A stretch of DNA of 64,000 nucleotides from Cryptomeria japonica (GCF_030272615.1 NC_081413.1:99418239-99482238), one strand, 5' to 3'. Numbered from the stretch's first letter, positions 45,039-56,668 are shown. Translations and numbers: made by a program. Notes: generated by a model not told the origin, from the sequence alone.

Positions 45039-45710
45039 TACAATTTAGTAGAGCAATTACAAAGAATACCTGCTCAAATATCAATTCTAGAACTTCTCAA
45101 AGTTTCACCTATGCATAAGGAAATTTTGGAGAAAGCTTTAGTGGAAACAACAGTTTCAAAAGACTTGGATGTAGATCAGTTCCAAAACATGGTAGGACAC
45201 CTTATAGCTCCTCATTGCTTATCGTTTTCTAAAAATGATGACGCATCCTTGCAACATCCTCACAATGCTCCCTTACATGTTGAAGTCTCCATTAATAAAA
45301 CTCATGTCAAACATGTACTCATAGATGGAGGAGCTAGCTTAAATATTTGTACATTAAGTTTGATAAAAGCTTTGGGATATTTAGAAAATGCAATGGACCC
45401 AAAAAAAAAAAGAGCCATCAAGGCTTATGATGAAGCAGAACGTTCTTCTAAAGGAACTGTTGTACTACCAATAAGAATAGGACCCATGGAAAGGGGTACA
45501 TTGTGTCAGGTTTTAGATTTGAACCTCTCTTACGACATTCTTCTAGGACGACCATGGATTCACAAGATGCAAGCAGTTCCTTCTACATATCATCAATGTG
45601 TGAAATTTCCTCATGAAGGAAAATCGATCACTATAATTGCAGATTCCAGTCAATATTGCAATAATTTGAAGCCAACACAAGATACAAGAGTTCCACATAA
45701 CGTAGAATAA
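45039..45710 (+). pseudogene. Element E aspartic protease
   Basis: Same frame as gag. VEQLQRIPAQISILELLKVS (near 45048-45108) leads into a 199-codon open stretch from 45111 with the active site VLIDGGASLNICT (near 45316-45354), VVLPIRIGPM, ILLGRPWIHKMQAVPSTYHQ (near 45538-45597) and CVKFPHEGKSI. It ends at TAA 45708-45710. Catalytic residues are intact (Asp-Gly-Gly). An oligo-A run near 45401-45410 (KKKR) is a possible slippage site but keeps the frame. Confidence 0.9.
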
Positions 45711-47534
45711 GTATATCCTACCAAATTAATTCAAGCAAAGTTATGGGAAACTTTTGAAGAAAATCTCAAATTAAATGATGAAGGAATGGGAAAAGATTCT
45801 TTGCATAATTTTCCACTTTCCCCTAAGTCATATGGAAAGCCTACAGATATTCAATCAAAGACATCAGAAAGACCAAAACATATGTTTAAAGGGACATTTG
45901 TTAGTGCTGGAACTCTTGAAGAAGAAAATGAAGACAAAGACATTCTTGGTTGGTTGTACAAGGATGAAGATAAAACTATAGCGATAGCAGCAGAAGTCAA
46001 TATTCCCATAAAACAATATGGCAAAGGTTATGAAATCATGCAAAAAATGGGATATGAAGGAAAATGACCAATTGGTAAGCGACATCAAGGTATTTCAGAA
46101 CCTATTTGTCCACACTTGCAATCTAAAGAAGATAAATCTGGGCTTGGATATCTAAAATCCGATCAAAGGCAACATAATCATCAACAACAAAAATGGAAAA
46201 ATAAATCAGTTTCTAAAGAAGAAAATTGGCAAGAAAAGCTACACCAAGTGGCATAAATAGTAACAAATACACAAAAGGAGCATGAAGAACATGAAAAGCA
46301 AGACAAGGAGATTACCATCAAGGGTAAATAAAAATCTTGTCAACAAGTTTTGGAAATACAAACAAATACAAAATTTGAACAAGATATTCCAAAAGCAGTA
46401 AAAATAGAGATGTTAGAAATCGGGGAACTTTTTACGCCAGTCAACATTCCTGTATGGTATAGTAGAGTAGTCTTAGATCATGATTCAGAGACATATTCAA
46501 ATGATTATGAGTGGGGTCCAGATGTCTTATCTACTACATCAAGTAAGGAACACAATGAAGACCAAGAAGCTATTACAAAAGAAGACTTTTCTATTGCAAA
46601 ACAAAAGATAGACTTAGAAACAAGACAAGAAAAACTCATAATTCAGAGAAAAGAGGCATATGCAAAAAGGAAAGGGAATGACAAAGACAAAGAAGTAATT
46701 CCACAAGAAATACAAACAAGGATAGATCAAGAATCTGAAAATACAAGATTTTCATCAAAAGAGGAACAAGATATATCCAGATATGGCAGAACCATAGAAG
46801 AATTAAGAGATAGTCAAGTTGGATTGACTATTAGTCCAAAAGAAGTTGAGTTTGAAAGGAGACAAAATATAGCAAAAGAATCCTTTTTATCATGTACACA
46901 AGTATGTCAACTCCAAAATACAAATGAGGTAAATCAAGAAGGAATTTATAGTATTAAAGATGTGTGTGTTGATATAATCCATTCATTTAAGGGACAAATG
47001 TCAATTGAAGAAGCACTTGAGTGTGAACTACAAAATGCTAATATTGATTTTGTTAGAACTAATTCAGAGATGCTTGAGAAAGACAAATCTCAAAAAAAAA
47101 AAATCTATGATAGTACCTATTCTATGCCAAGTTATGATCATTATGTCATGAATGTTGAAATACCTAATGATGGCAGTAATTATGATTTACCCCTTCTTCA
47201 TCCTGAACTAATTGATTGGGATATATTAGACAACCTCTAACTGAATGTCTTTTCCAATGATCATGACTTAGTCGTGTACCTTAACGTTGTTGAACCCATC
47301 CCACCTAATATATCTTCCATTACAAAATCAAGTGATGTTTCTCATAGTCAGGAGAATGCCAAACTTTCTAGTCGCAAAAGTGAAATAAAACAAGGAAAGA
47401 GACCTATCGTTGAAAACCATTTTATGGCAACACTAGATCAATCAAAAGGGAAAACAAAGGACATATTTGATGGTGAAAACCTCTTTGAGGAGCCAGAAGA
47501 TGGAAAGTTGGACATTCTTCTTACATATTTTTAG
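45711..47534 (+). pseudogene. Element E protease-RT linker with G-patch-like motif and 296-codon open stretch
   Basis: In frame with gag-pol. Near 46008-46115 lies a G-patch-like segment (QYGKGYEIMQKMGYEG, then a TGA that replaces a Gly codon, then IGKRHQGISEPI). The stretch 46350-47240 is open for 296 codons, hydrophilic and helix-rich (KQKIDLETRQEKLIIQRKEA), and ends with LPLLHPELIDWDILDNL. A further open stretch, 47274-47534, leads to RT. No catalytic domain is recognised. Its preservation beside nonsense-ridden RT suggests it was coding until recently. Its role is unknown. Confidence 0.65.
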
Positions 47535-48458
47535 GAGAGATCTGCTCTCCTGATAGAACCAACAGAAGAAGTAAACATTGGTACATCAAAGGATCCTAAA
47601 ATACTTCATTATGCTGCCTCATTGTCAGAAAAAGAGAGGAATGAATACATGGAGTTCTTTAAGCAAAGGCAAATAAATTTCTCTTGGTCCTATGCAGATA
47701 TGCCAGGACTTAATCTAGATCTTATCATGCATCATCTTAATGTGGATTTAAAAGCAAAACTCGTTAAGTAGAAACTAAGAAATATGCATCCGTACATTGC
47801 TCTTCTTGTAAAAACCGAGCTCAAGAAACTATTAGAAGTGGGTTTTATAAGACCTATTGCTTATCCATAATGGGTTTCAAGTATTGCACCAGTATCAAAA
47901 CCAGATAAAAGTATAAGGGTCTATACATATTTCAAAGATCTGAATAAAGCATGTCCAAAAGATGATATCCCACTACCAAACATTGATATCATAGTGGACT
48001 TATCATTAGGGCATGAGATGTTTTCATTAATGGATGGCTTCTCAGGATATAATCAAATAAGAATCTAACTTGAAGATCAAGAGAAGACAACTTTTACCTG
48101 TGCATGGGGAACATATTGCTGGAATGTTATGCCATTTGGGCTTAAGAATGCAGGAGTGACTTATCAAAGGGCTATGAGGATAATTTTCCATGATATGATG
48201 CATACATTTATGGAAGATTATGTCGATGACATACTTGCAAAATCTCATACAAGACAAGAACATTTGAACATTTTAAGCAAGATTTTTGATAGGCTGGAAA
48301 GATATCAATTGAGATTAAATCCAAAGAAATGTGCATTTGGGGTAACCTCTGGAAAGCTTCTTGGGTACATTATATTAGCTCGTGGCATTGAAGTAGATAG
48401 TGAAAAATTCAAAGCTATCATGGAGATGGAGTCACCTAGGAACATAAGTCAATTGTGA
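47535..48458 (+). pseudogene. Element E reverse transcriptase
   Basis: It reads on in the same frame through stops at 47532-47534, 47769-47771, 47868-47870 and 48066-48068. Motifs: NFSWSYADMPG (near 47680-47712), LRNMHPYIALLVKTELKKLL, DLNKACPKDDIPLPNIDII (near 47938-47994), MDGFSGYNQIRI (near 48031-48065), CAWGTYCWNVMPFGLKNAG (near 48102-48158), the catalytic DYVDDILAKS (near 48217-48246), NPKKCAFGVTSGKLLGYI. All catalytic residues remain; only nonsense codons disable it. A TGA at 48456-48458 follows ISQL. Confidence 0.9.
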
Positions 48459-48925
48459 TCTTTACAAGGAAGATTGCAATCAATTAGGAGATTTATTTCT
48501 CAGTTGGCCGATAGATGCCTTCCATTTACCCATCTTCTACATAAAAATGTTCCATTCAAATGGGATCTAAAATGTGAAGAAGCTTTTTTGCAAATAAAAG
48601 AATATCTTATGAGTCCTCCAGTATTGATATCACCAACCAAAGGGAAACCATTGTTACTCTATGTCTCAGCAACAAGTGTATCATTAGGCGCTCTCCTAGC
48701 TCAACATGATGATGAAGGAAAAGAAAGAGCAGTTTATTATATAAGTAGAACGCTTGTTGGCTATGAATTAAATTATTCCTCAATTGAAAAGACATGTCTA
48801 GGAGTTGTATTTGCAACTCAAAAGTTGAGACATTATATGTTGATTCATTCTGTGAAACTAATAGCAAAGATAGATCCTCTCAAATATTTGTTGAGTAAGT
48901 CAACATTAACAGGGAGACTAGCCAA
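48459..48925 (+). pseudogene. Element E RNase H (RT-linked), interrupted at its end
   Basis: Same frame. SLQGRLQSIRRFISQLADRC, FKWDLKCEEAFLQIKEYL (near 48556-48609), PTKGKPLLLYVSATSVSLGA (near 48636-48695), RAVYYISRTLVGYELNYSSI (near 48727-48787) and LKYLLSKSTLTGRLA. After RLA the frame runs into the 1.4-kb insertion at 48926. The coding resumes with the duplicated TGRLA at 50331. As in D, the RNase H core residues are degenerate (Ser in the LYVS position). Confidence 0.83.
48909..48925. repeat. 17-bp target-site duplication, left copy
   Basis: ACAGGGAGACTAGCCAA, identical to 50329-50345. A duplication of this length with a poly(A) tail is typical of target-primed (non-LTR) retrotransposition. 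Confidence 0.9.
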
Positions 48926-50328
48926 TATATGTGTATGTGGGTAGGTGTAAATAGATAACCAGATTATTACACACACACAAATATACATATATACATACAG
49001 ACACTATATATATATGAGTTGGTATATATATGCTCAAATTCTAACTCAGCAATATCCTTATTCAAACTGTCACATATGCATGTTTCATCCTCCCCTCTCA
49101 TGCCCCTGTTTGTGGGTAAAGGGATGCTTTAGGAGTTTTAATTGAAGATTGATGCCGGGTATTCATGTTCTGGCTCATGCTGGTTTACACTCCTCTGCAG
49201 GGTATCTGTGTTGAGTATTCTCCGGGCAGCTCGGGTGTAGTCTTCATTTTGGCAGATATGATATCTTTTTATGACTAGCGGGGTTTGCCAGGCTATGTGT
49301 ATTTTGTTAAAGTCTCTGGCTGTGTTATTTTTGATATTATTGACTCATTGCTTCTTTGTGATTGATATTAGCCCTGTCTTTTACTTAGAGGCCAGGTTAC
49401 ACTGGTTCCTGGTGCAGTTATAGGGGTATTAGTTGTGATAATTGGACTTTTCTATATCGGGTGGGGTTCACTTGGGTCTTTACTATCTTCTGCGAATTAA
49501 TGGAATGGCTTCTAGAGGGCAGTTGAGATCAGTCCTATCTTTGTTTCAGATCTGTTACAGGTCCTATTGTCTCTGTACAGATCCTTTATTCTTTTGGTTG
49601 TTTTTCTCCTACACCCAGACATATATTTCTCTGTGAACTTTTGTTTTGATTCATGATCTTGGCAGATTCCATGATAATCTCGTATATTGACATTTATATG
49701 TGCATACAATGGCATATTAATTTATTTTGGTTATGGAGCATCAGATGTAAGCTGTGTCAAGAGTGATTAAGAAATTGACATTTCTCATTGGTGTAGGCAG
49801 AATTGTAGCCTGGATAATCTCTTAAATTGAATCCTAAAAGGTGAAAATGGTCTCAAGCTAAGGGTTATCCAGGCTACAATCCTCTTACATAAAATAGAAA
49901 AGATGCTATTATTCATTGAAGGATTTTTACATATTATCATGCTTACTATGCTACTAACAGTTTGACAGAGCATGTTGCAATAAGGTTTTTGCAGATGCAG
50001 GATTCAGGTCCTAAAGTTAAAGCTCGAATTTTCAGTGGTTTCTCCTTTTTTGTGTGAAGACGGGTACATCCAGAGTTTGGTGCGAGATTTTATGCACAAA
50101 AAGAAACTTAAAATGTCTTATTAAGACAGTTATCTCCCTCAGATGAGGAATTGTAAAAAAAATTTTATTCAGTTGTTCTGATATCTGATCCCTTAAGGGA
50201 TCTGGGCTAGACCGGAGGTTTTCTTAGCTCCATTCTTTCCTACCGGTGCCCACACTGAATGGAGTTTGTAAAAATTTTACAAATGAAATAAAAATGCGGC
50301 TTCGGCCTTTTATTGATAAAAAAAAAAA
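48926..50328 (+). mobile_element. Poly(A)-tailed non-LTR insertion (5'-truncated LINE or retroposed transcript)
   Basis: 1.4 kb inserted in E's RNase H region, flanked by a perfect 17-bp duplication and ending in a run of about 12 A. Upstream of the tail is AATAAAAATGCGGC followed by CTTCGGCCTTTTATTGAT, an AATAAA-like signal and a 3' end resembling plant L1 elements. It begins with TATATGTGTATG and microsatellite-like ACACAC and TATATA patches. I find no RT or endonuclease coding, so it is either a 5'-truncated LINE consisting of 3' UTR or a retroposed host or non-autonomous transcript. The E frame is preserved on both sides. Confidence 0.85.
49802..49880. repeat. 16-bp perfect inverted repeat inside the poly(A) insertion
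   Basis: ATTGTAGCCTGGATAA (49802-49817) and its exact reverse complement (49865-49880), separated by 47 bases. A transcript would fold into a stable stem. Confidence 0.8.
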
Positions 50329-50345
50329 ACAGGGAGACTAGCCAA
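50329..50345. repeat. 17-bp target-site duplication, right copy
   Basis: ACAGGGAGACTAGCCAA, directly after the poly(A) run. The E reading frame (TGRLAKW) continues from here. Confidence 0.9.
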
Positions 50346-50943
50346 ATGGGTTATGATACTGAGTGAATTTGACATAGAATATGTTGACCGAAAATCTATC
50401 AAGGGACAAGTCATCGTTGATCAATTGGTTGATGCACCTTTACAAAATGACATACCTTTGCACATCGAATTTCCTGATGCAGATATCTTGACAGTAAGTA
50501 CAAACTTTTGGGAATTGTATTTTGATGGTTCTTATACACAATATGGATCAGACATAGGAATCTTTTTCATCACACCTCAAGGACACACAATTCCAAAATC
50601 ATATAGACTGCGGTTTCCATCCACTAATAATACTACAGAGTATGAAGCATTAGCTATCGGGCTTAAAATGGCCATTGAATGGAACGTCAAAGAACTACAT
50701 GTCTATGGTGATTCACAACTTATCATCAACCAAGTAAATGATGAATATCAAACAAAGGATGATAAGCTTATGCCATACAAACAACTGGTGGAGGAGTTTA
50801 AAGGACACTTTAAAGAAATATCATTCACCCAGATTCCAAGAAATGAGAATAAAGCAACAGATGCAATGGCTACAATAGCATCTCTCTCTTGCAAAATAAG
50901 GAGAATCAACAGCGTTACAAATTTCTCATGGAAGATATCTTAA
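50346..50943 (+). pseudogene. Element E second (archaeal-type) RNase H
   Basis: 196 codons open from 50353. ILSEFDIEYVDRKSIKGQVI (the tether) is followed by FWELYFDGSYTQYGSDIGIF (Asp, near 50507-50568), NNTTEYEALAIGLKMAIEWN (Glu, near 50626-50685), HVYGDSQLIINQVNDEYQTK (Asp, near 50698-50757) and PRNENKATDAMATIASL (Asp, near 50836-50886). All four acidic residues of the type I fold are present, so this domain looks intact. A frameshift near 50930 separates it from integrase. Confidence 0.9.
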
Positions 50944-52261
50944 CCCCTATCATTCAATCCCAACATACCTATCGAATTTTCCATATATTAGGAACCAGTC
51001 AATCCTTATACGGTCAAAGTTATCAGTATTTAAGAGATCATATCCTTCCTCTTGAATTATCTCGTAATCAAAGAAGAAATTTTATCTGTCAGTCCTCTCA
51101 CTATACTATTATTGCTAATATCTTATATAGGCATGGTCTAGATGGTACTTTGTTGATATGTCTTGCAAAAGATGAATCTAAGAGAGTTCTTAATGACATT
51201 CATGTAGGTATTGGTGGGACACACTCAAGTGGTTTAACATTGGCTAAGAAACTTCTTCGTATGGGTTAGTTTTGGCCTACTATGGAAAGAGATTCATTCA
51301 CATATGCTAGAAAATGTACACAATGTCAAATCCATGGAAATCTCATTCATGCACCAGCACAAGAGTTATATCCAATGACAGGATCATGGCCATTTTCACA
51401 ATGGGGCCTTGATTTGGTAGGAAAGATCAATCCCTCATCTTCTAATGGACATAAGTTTATGTTGATTGCTACTAAATATTTTACTAAGTGGATTGAAGCA
51501 GTGCCTTTAACAACAATGACAAGAAAATAAATATCATCATTCATTTGAATTATATAATCTGTCGCTATGGAGTTCCTATGACCATTATCACTGATAATGG
51601 AAGACCATTCAAAAATCAAGATGTGAAAGAGCTATGTGAACAGTTTCATATCCAATATAGGTTCTCTAATCCATATTATCCACAAGGTAATGGTCAAGTT
51701 GAGGCATCAAACAATACTATCTTGAAAATCTTGAAGAAAACAATCAATGAAGCTGGAAAAGATTGGCACATTCAGCTAAACCCTGCTCTTTGGGCATACC
51801 AAACTAGTGTCTGCACTCCAATAGGGGAAACTTCATATTGTTTGGTCTATGGATCAGAAGCCATATTTCCTATAGAAGTAGAGATACCTTCTCTACAAGT
51901 ATCCTTGCAAGGTCTTATACCAGAAGAAGAACAAAGAGTCTCTCGACTCTAGGAACTAGAACTGATTAAGGAACGTCACCAAAATACAATAGAACATTTG
52001 AAAGTATACCAAAAAAGAATGGCAAGAGGCTATAACCACAGAGTCAAGCCACATATTTTCTAGATTGGAGATATAGTTCTAAGGGAGAATCCAAGAAATC
52101 AGCAAGACTGGGAAAACAAGGGAAAATTTGAACCAAATTGACTAGGACCTTTTGTCATAGTAGCAACATATGAATCAGGAGCATACAAGTTATCAACCCC
52201 TGAAGGTGATTAGTTTGATGAACCTATCAATTCTATCCAACTCAAGAAATTCTATGCTTGA
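50889..52261 (+). pseudogene. Element E integrase
   Basis: Zinc finger: DIHVGIGGTHSSGL (near 51199-51240), a TAG at 51267-51269 where Tyr or Ser is expected, FWPTMERD, CTQCQIHG (near 51315-51338), giving HHCC. Core: WGLDLVGKI (Asp, near 51400-51428), TKWIEAVPLT, a frameshift near 51530, IITDNGRPF (Asp, near 51580-51609), NGQVEASN (Glu, near 51691-51714). C-terminal: WAYQTSVCTPIGETSY, then stops, KPHIF, GKFEPN, LGPFVIV and INSIQLKKFYA to the natural TGA at 52259-52261. The catalytic triad is complete; two frameshifts and about five stops disable it. Confidence 0.9.
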
Positions 52262-54596
52262 AATATAAAGTCCTAAAAAAATCAATAAAAAGCATATAAA
52301 ATCCAAAAAAATGCAATAAATTTAGATGGTGAAAAGCTGGTAAACGGGCGCTATCTAAGAAGTAAGTTCCTCCATCTATGAGATCACTTTGCACACCTAT
52401 CTACTCCATCCTACCACATCTATCACTTCCATCTATCTTATCTTATCCATTCCATCCTTTGCATCCATTTCTCTGAACCATCAGCAGAAATATGCAGCTT
52501 ACCAACAATTATCAATCTTTGGCATACTTGTCGTACTCACTATCTTAGATTTTATCAAAATCAATCATATTTGCATTTGTATCCAGCCATAGTTTGGACC
52601 TTGATCAATTTATATATTCATAATAAATTTTTGTTTCCACTGGGGGCAAAATCCTAATTCCTTTTGCTAAGGTGATCTTTTGAGTCTTTGAAAATCCAAA
52701 AACATTCGAAAAACTTAGAAAAACCAAAAACATCTAGGACTTTGAAATAAATAAAGAGCAACAAATAAACAAATCAATCAAGGTGTTTTAATCAATAACT
52801 GAATCGTGAAACTCAGGAAAATGAAGAATAGATCAACAAAGGATTATCAAAGATCATTCATCAAGATGATTATATCAGTTAATGACCATAAGAACATGTG
52901 AATGACATGCAAGATTCAATGTTTATATCTTGATTTTATTGCTAATCATGTACTCTATGCAACTCAAGGATGTCCATGACTAGAGAAGCTATGATAAGGC
53001 GTGATTATTTTCTTTTATTGTTGTCTATGGTTTATTTCTTACTACGGTATGTACTTGTCTCAGGATATGATTGAAAAAATATCAAGGAGGATGTTGCAAG
53101 GCATGCATGAAAGGGGATAATCCTTGTCTGTTTTGCAAGCAATACTCAGGTCAACTTGATCCATTATATCAAGTTGCTTGTATTAACTTGCTATATCAAA
53201 ATCCATGTAAAGAATACTCAGGTTATCTTGAATCATTATGTCAAGTTGCTTGTATTTTCTTACAACATTTTAAAGCTCAATGATGAAATCAAACCACTGT
53301 TACAAAGATAGCATATGAAGAATGGTGGTACAATTTTTAGTTAGATGATTTTGGATTAGCTCATTATTTGTCTGCATTATAAGCATTCATTGTCAGTTAC
53401 ATTATAAGCATATCATTTCATTAATAGATCAATGGTCATAAATCATGATTGAGTATACTTGGACAAACAAAAATAATTTGCATTTAATCATTATAGGTGC
53501 ATTCATTTTAGAATCATTTTAATTATTATCCATTTCATTTAGTTGCATTTTATCATTGCATTAGTTTGCATTCAAATTAGGTGCAGTTCATTCATCATGT
53601 AGTGTGTCATCATTAGTATTTTTCATTATCATTAAAAGTTTATTAACGATCATTTATTTGCATCTTTACACTTAGATTCATGAACATTACATATAAAATC
53701 AAAAATATTTCATATAGATCATTTGTATTTACATCATCATAAAACAAAACCAAATCAATCATTCATTTGCATTTCCATATAGATCATTGCATTTGTATCA
53801 TTTACATATCATTTAAGTTAGTAATCATTTTCAATTGCATCCAAGAATCATCAAAATTGAAAATTAACAAAATCATATAATCATTGCATCCATATAAACA
53901 AAGCATAAAGATCATCATCAAATAGAACATGCATAATAAAGATCATCATCATATAGAGTGCATGTTTGCATATAGATCATCATAAAACAATAAAAGTCCA
54001 AGTATACAATGATATGAAATAAACAATATGAATCCTCCAAATCAAGTCACGGTTGTCCTGTACCACTACCACCTAACTCTGTTTGTCTCTATGGTTGTGG
54101 GCGAGAAGATCCTCTAGATGTCTATCTCCCATGCTCACCACTTCTTTGAGGAGGTCCCATGACCCCACCACTACTAGTATCCATCAACACGGTAGTATGA
54201 TAACTACCTGCTCTCTGACTCTCTGCAACTGCCTCCTCATATCATCATCACTAGTAGGAAGTCTCCTTCACAGCTTGAAATAATGCTCTAACAATGTCAT
54301 TTGAGAGAGTACCTGACCCAACCTGCTGAATATGATCAAGAAGACCCTGAGTATCTTATTGTCTCCTAACATCTCTATCTCTCTCAGCCATAAGAGTCTA
54401 CACCTGTGCTCGAAGATGATCAATCCGTGCTCTAAGACTGTCAATGGTCTCCTACTCTGGCACATCATCCTCTGGTGCATCACACTGGTGCATCCTTCTC
54501 TGGCAAATCCTACTGTGGTGCATGAATCCCAATCCCCTCCTCACCACCAACCTATTCGACTACTGGAGTCTCCATCCGAGTAACTCTCTGAACCTG
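52262..54596. other. Element E 3' region, first part
   Basis: Non-coding on the plus strand. AAAATCCAAAAACATTC-type words (52270-52340, 52690-52740) also occur in D's 3' region (60380-60690), and CTACTCAAGGATGTCCA-like text near 52958 matches D near 61035. A 44-bp segment beginning AATACTCAGG is repeated at 53141 and 53213 (period 72). From 53370 to 54000 many degenerate TCATTTGCAT and GATCATCAT words occur. From about 54040 up, the minus strand probably holds the decayed end of the antisense gene. Confidence 0.6.
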
Positions 54597-56190
54597 TCAT
54601 CTAATGAGGGGAACATGATCCTCAGGATCCTCATCATCTCCACCATGCGCTGCAATAACCCTAGGGTTTGGCTGAATATGTCCAAAATCAATGCCTCTCC
54701 CACAACCCCCATCTAGTCCAATCACCCTGCCTCCTCCTGTCAATGGAAATCCTCTCGGTGATCTCATCCCTGCCCTTCCATGCTCCCTCCTAATCCATCC
54801 AACATCTCTCCCACCCATAGGACGTGCTCTCGCAATCCTGCCAACTGGTCCAAACGGTCCTCCACAGACTCTCAATCGACCTCCTCTCCATCCAGGTCTC
54901 CTACCACCACCACCTCCATTCCCACCCTCATCTCCACCTCCCCTAGCCTTCTGAGGAGCTCTAAGCTCTCATCTCCATCTATGTCTCCTAAAAACTAGAT
55001 CATCTGAATCATCATCCTCATCTCCTGAGCTGGGAGGAGGATCTGCTGGATCAATAATGTGAGGAAATGGATGAGCTAGTATGTACTGAGCATACTCTAT
55101 AGTAACCCCAGGATCAAGAATGTGGCATCTCATATCATAAGCCAATCTTGGAGTAGCAAGAAACTTTGCATGAGCAATCTAAAATGATAACAAAGGTCCT
55201 CAATCTCATCTATCTTTGTAACACCGAGCATATATCGTCACACCAGTAGGCATGGGCTAAATAATATCAAATTGTCTCAGAATGTGACTAAATAACTGTC
55301 GCTCAATAATGTAAGGCGTCTGACCAATGAAATATCTACTCTGCATGATAAATGGTAATGTCTGTGCATCATCCATCCATGGCTCACAATCAACATATGG
55401 TCTCCAAGTAATGCTATCCAATGAATCAAGCACCCAACACCAATACTCCATCTTACCCAGCTTATGCTGAGTAAGGATACCTGCATAAAAATACACATAT
55501 GGATGTCTCTCTCCATGCACTCTATGATGGATAGGCCGAGTAATAACAATGTGCTCCCAGCACCAGATCTGCGATAAAGTGAATCCTGTAGACAAACTCG
55601 CACTCTCATCATACACTACCTGATGAAGATCATGATATAAATGAGCCAACATACAAACACCCCAAGCATATTGAGTACGATGTTTCAACATACTCAAGAG
55701 AATCTCACCCCATCCAACAACAAAACCACATGATCGCCTATTAGGACAAATAAATCCTCCGATCAAACCAACAAGAATCACAAGGAGAGTCTCGTAATAC
55801 ATCACCATATCCTCCTAGTGGATCTCTCCTCTAGCAATGCTATCATCAGCAAACACAACTCTGCAAGCCTCTGTCCTGACACGATCCTGAAAATCATACT
55901 ACACTAACTCACTAGTCATTGGGATGTGCAAAATACTATAGACATCCTCGAGCGTCACACTAATCTCACCACTAGGCAAGTGGAAAGTGTTATGTTCACT
56001 GTGCCATCTCTAAGCTAATGCCGTCAACAATCCTCTATTATGTGTAATCTCAGGCATATACAACAGATGGCGTAAACCACAGGCATCTATATGTCTAACC
56101 TCAGCCTGTTTTAGCTCTAGCACTAAATGACGTACTGCTGATAATTTCTCTTGACACTGGAGAACATCAAGTTTCTCCTATTTATCAAGA
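54597..56190 (-). pseudogene. Antisense plant-mobile-domain (PMD/MAIN-like) gene carried by element E
   Basis: One minus-strand frame holds from about 56190 to 54597, broken by roughly nine stops (e.g. 56010-56012, 55257-55259) but no frameshift. Motifs of the plant mobile domain appear in order: GLRHLLYMPEITHNRGLLTA, a stop, RWHSEHNTFHLPSGEISVTL, EDVYSILHIP (near 55925-56110), LAHLYHDLHQVVYDES, GFTLSQIWCWEHI (near 55545-55660), WRPYVDCEPW and QLFSHILRQFD (near 55257-55410). The 183 codons at 55257-55808 are uninterrupted. An acidic stretch (SSGDEDDDSDDL near 55000-55035) and a Gly/Arg-rich tail follow. PMD proteins include MAIN and MAIL1 of Arabidopsis, and antisense PMD genes are known in some Tat-lineage elements. 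The start is not fixed; a leader intron is possible. Confidence 0.8.
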
Positions 56191-56209
56191 GAATTAATCA
56201 ATCAATCAA

Positions 56210-56470
56210 GCAATCAACTATCAAATCTATCAAATCAAACTGAATCAATCAACTATCAAATCTATCAAATCAAACTGAAGCAATCTATGCTATCAAATCT
56301 ATCAAATCAAACTAAAGCAATCATCAACTATCAATCTATAAAATCAAACTAGAGCAATCTACGCTATCTATCTATAAAATCAAACTGAAGCAATCTACGC
56401 TATCTATCTATCAAATCAAACTAAAGAAATCTATGCTATCTATCTATCACATTAAATTGAAGCAATTTAT
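56210..56470. repeat. 36-bp tandem repeats
   Basis: Diverged units of the type CAATCTACGCTATCTATC + TATAAAATCAAACTGAAG, about six copies, between the antisense PMD gene and the (TCAA)n run. Confidence 0.75.
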
Positions 56471-56623
56471 GCTATCAAATCATTTTAAAACCTATCAATC
56501 ATGGTTTTCTATCAATCACTGAGCTCAATCAAAACTTTGATAAGCTATTGCATCAGAAACTAAATTGGTTTATTTGAATCAACACAATCAGTCAAGCAAT
56601 CAACACAATCAATCAAACAATAA

Positions 56624-56624
56624 C

Positions 56625-56667
<43 letters not shown>

Positions 56668-56668
56668 C
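56624..56668. repeat. (TCAA)n microsatellite
   Basis: About eleven uninterrupted CAAT/TCAA units, with degenerate copies on both sides. Confidence 0.85.

Noticed and set aside
46350-47240. The E linker frame as an envelope-like gene
   Set aside because: No signal peptide, membrane segment or fusion-like region; it is hydrophilic and lies before RT, not after integrase.
52389-53283. Short plus-strand frames after integrase in E, including a Cys-rich 70-codon one
   Set aside because: They arise from a 72-bp period duplication and low-complexity text; no family resemblance.
54691-54998. Pro/Ser-rich plus-strand frames opposite the PMD tail
   Set aside because: They are complements of the Gly/Arg-rich minus-strand frame, which is continuous with the PMD domain.
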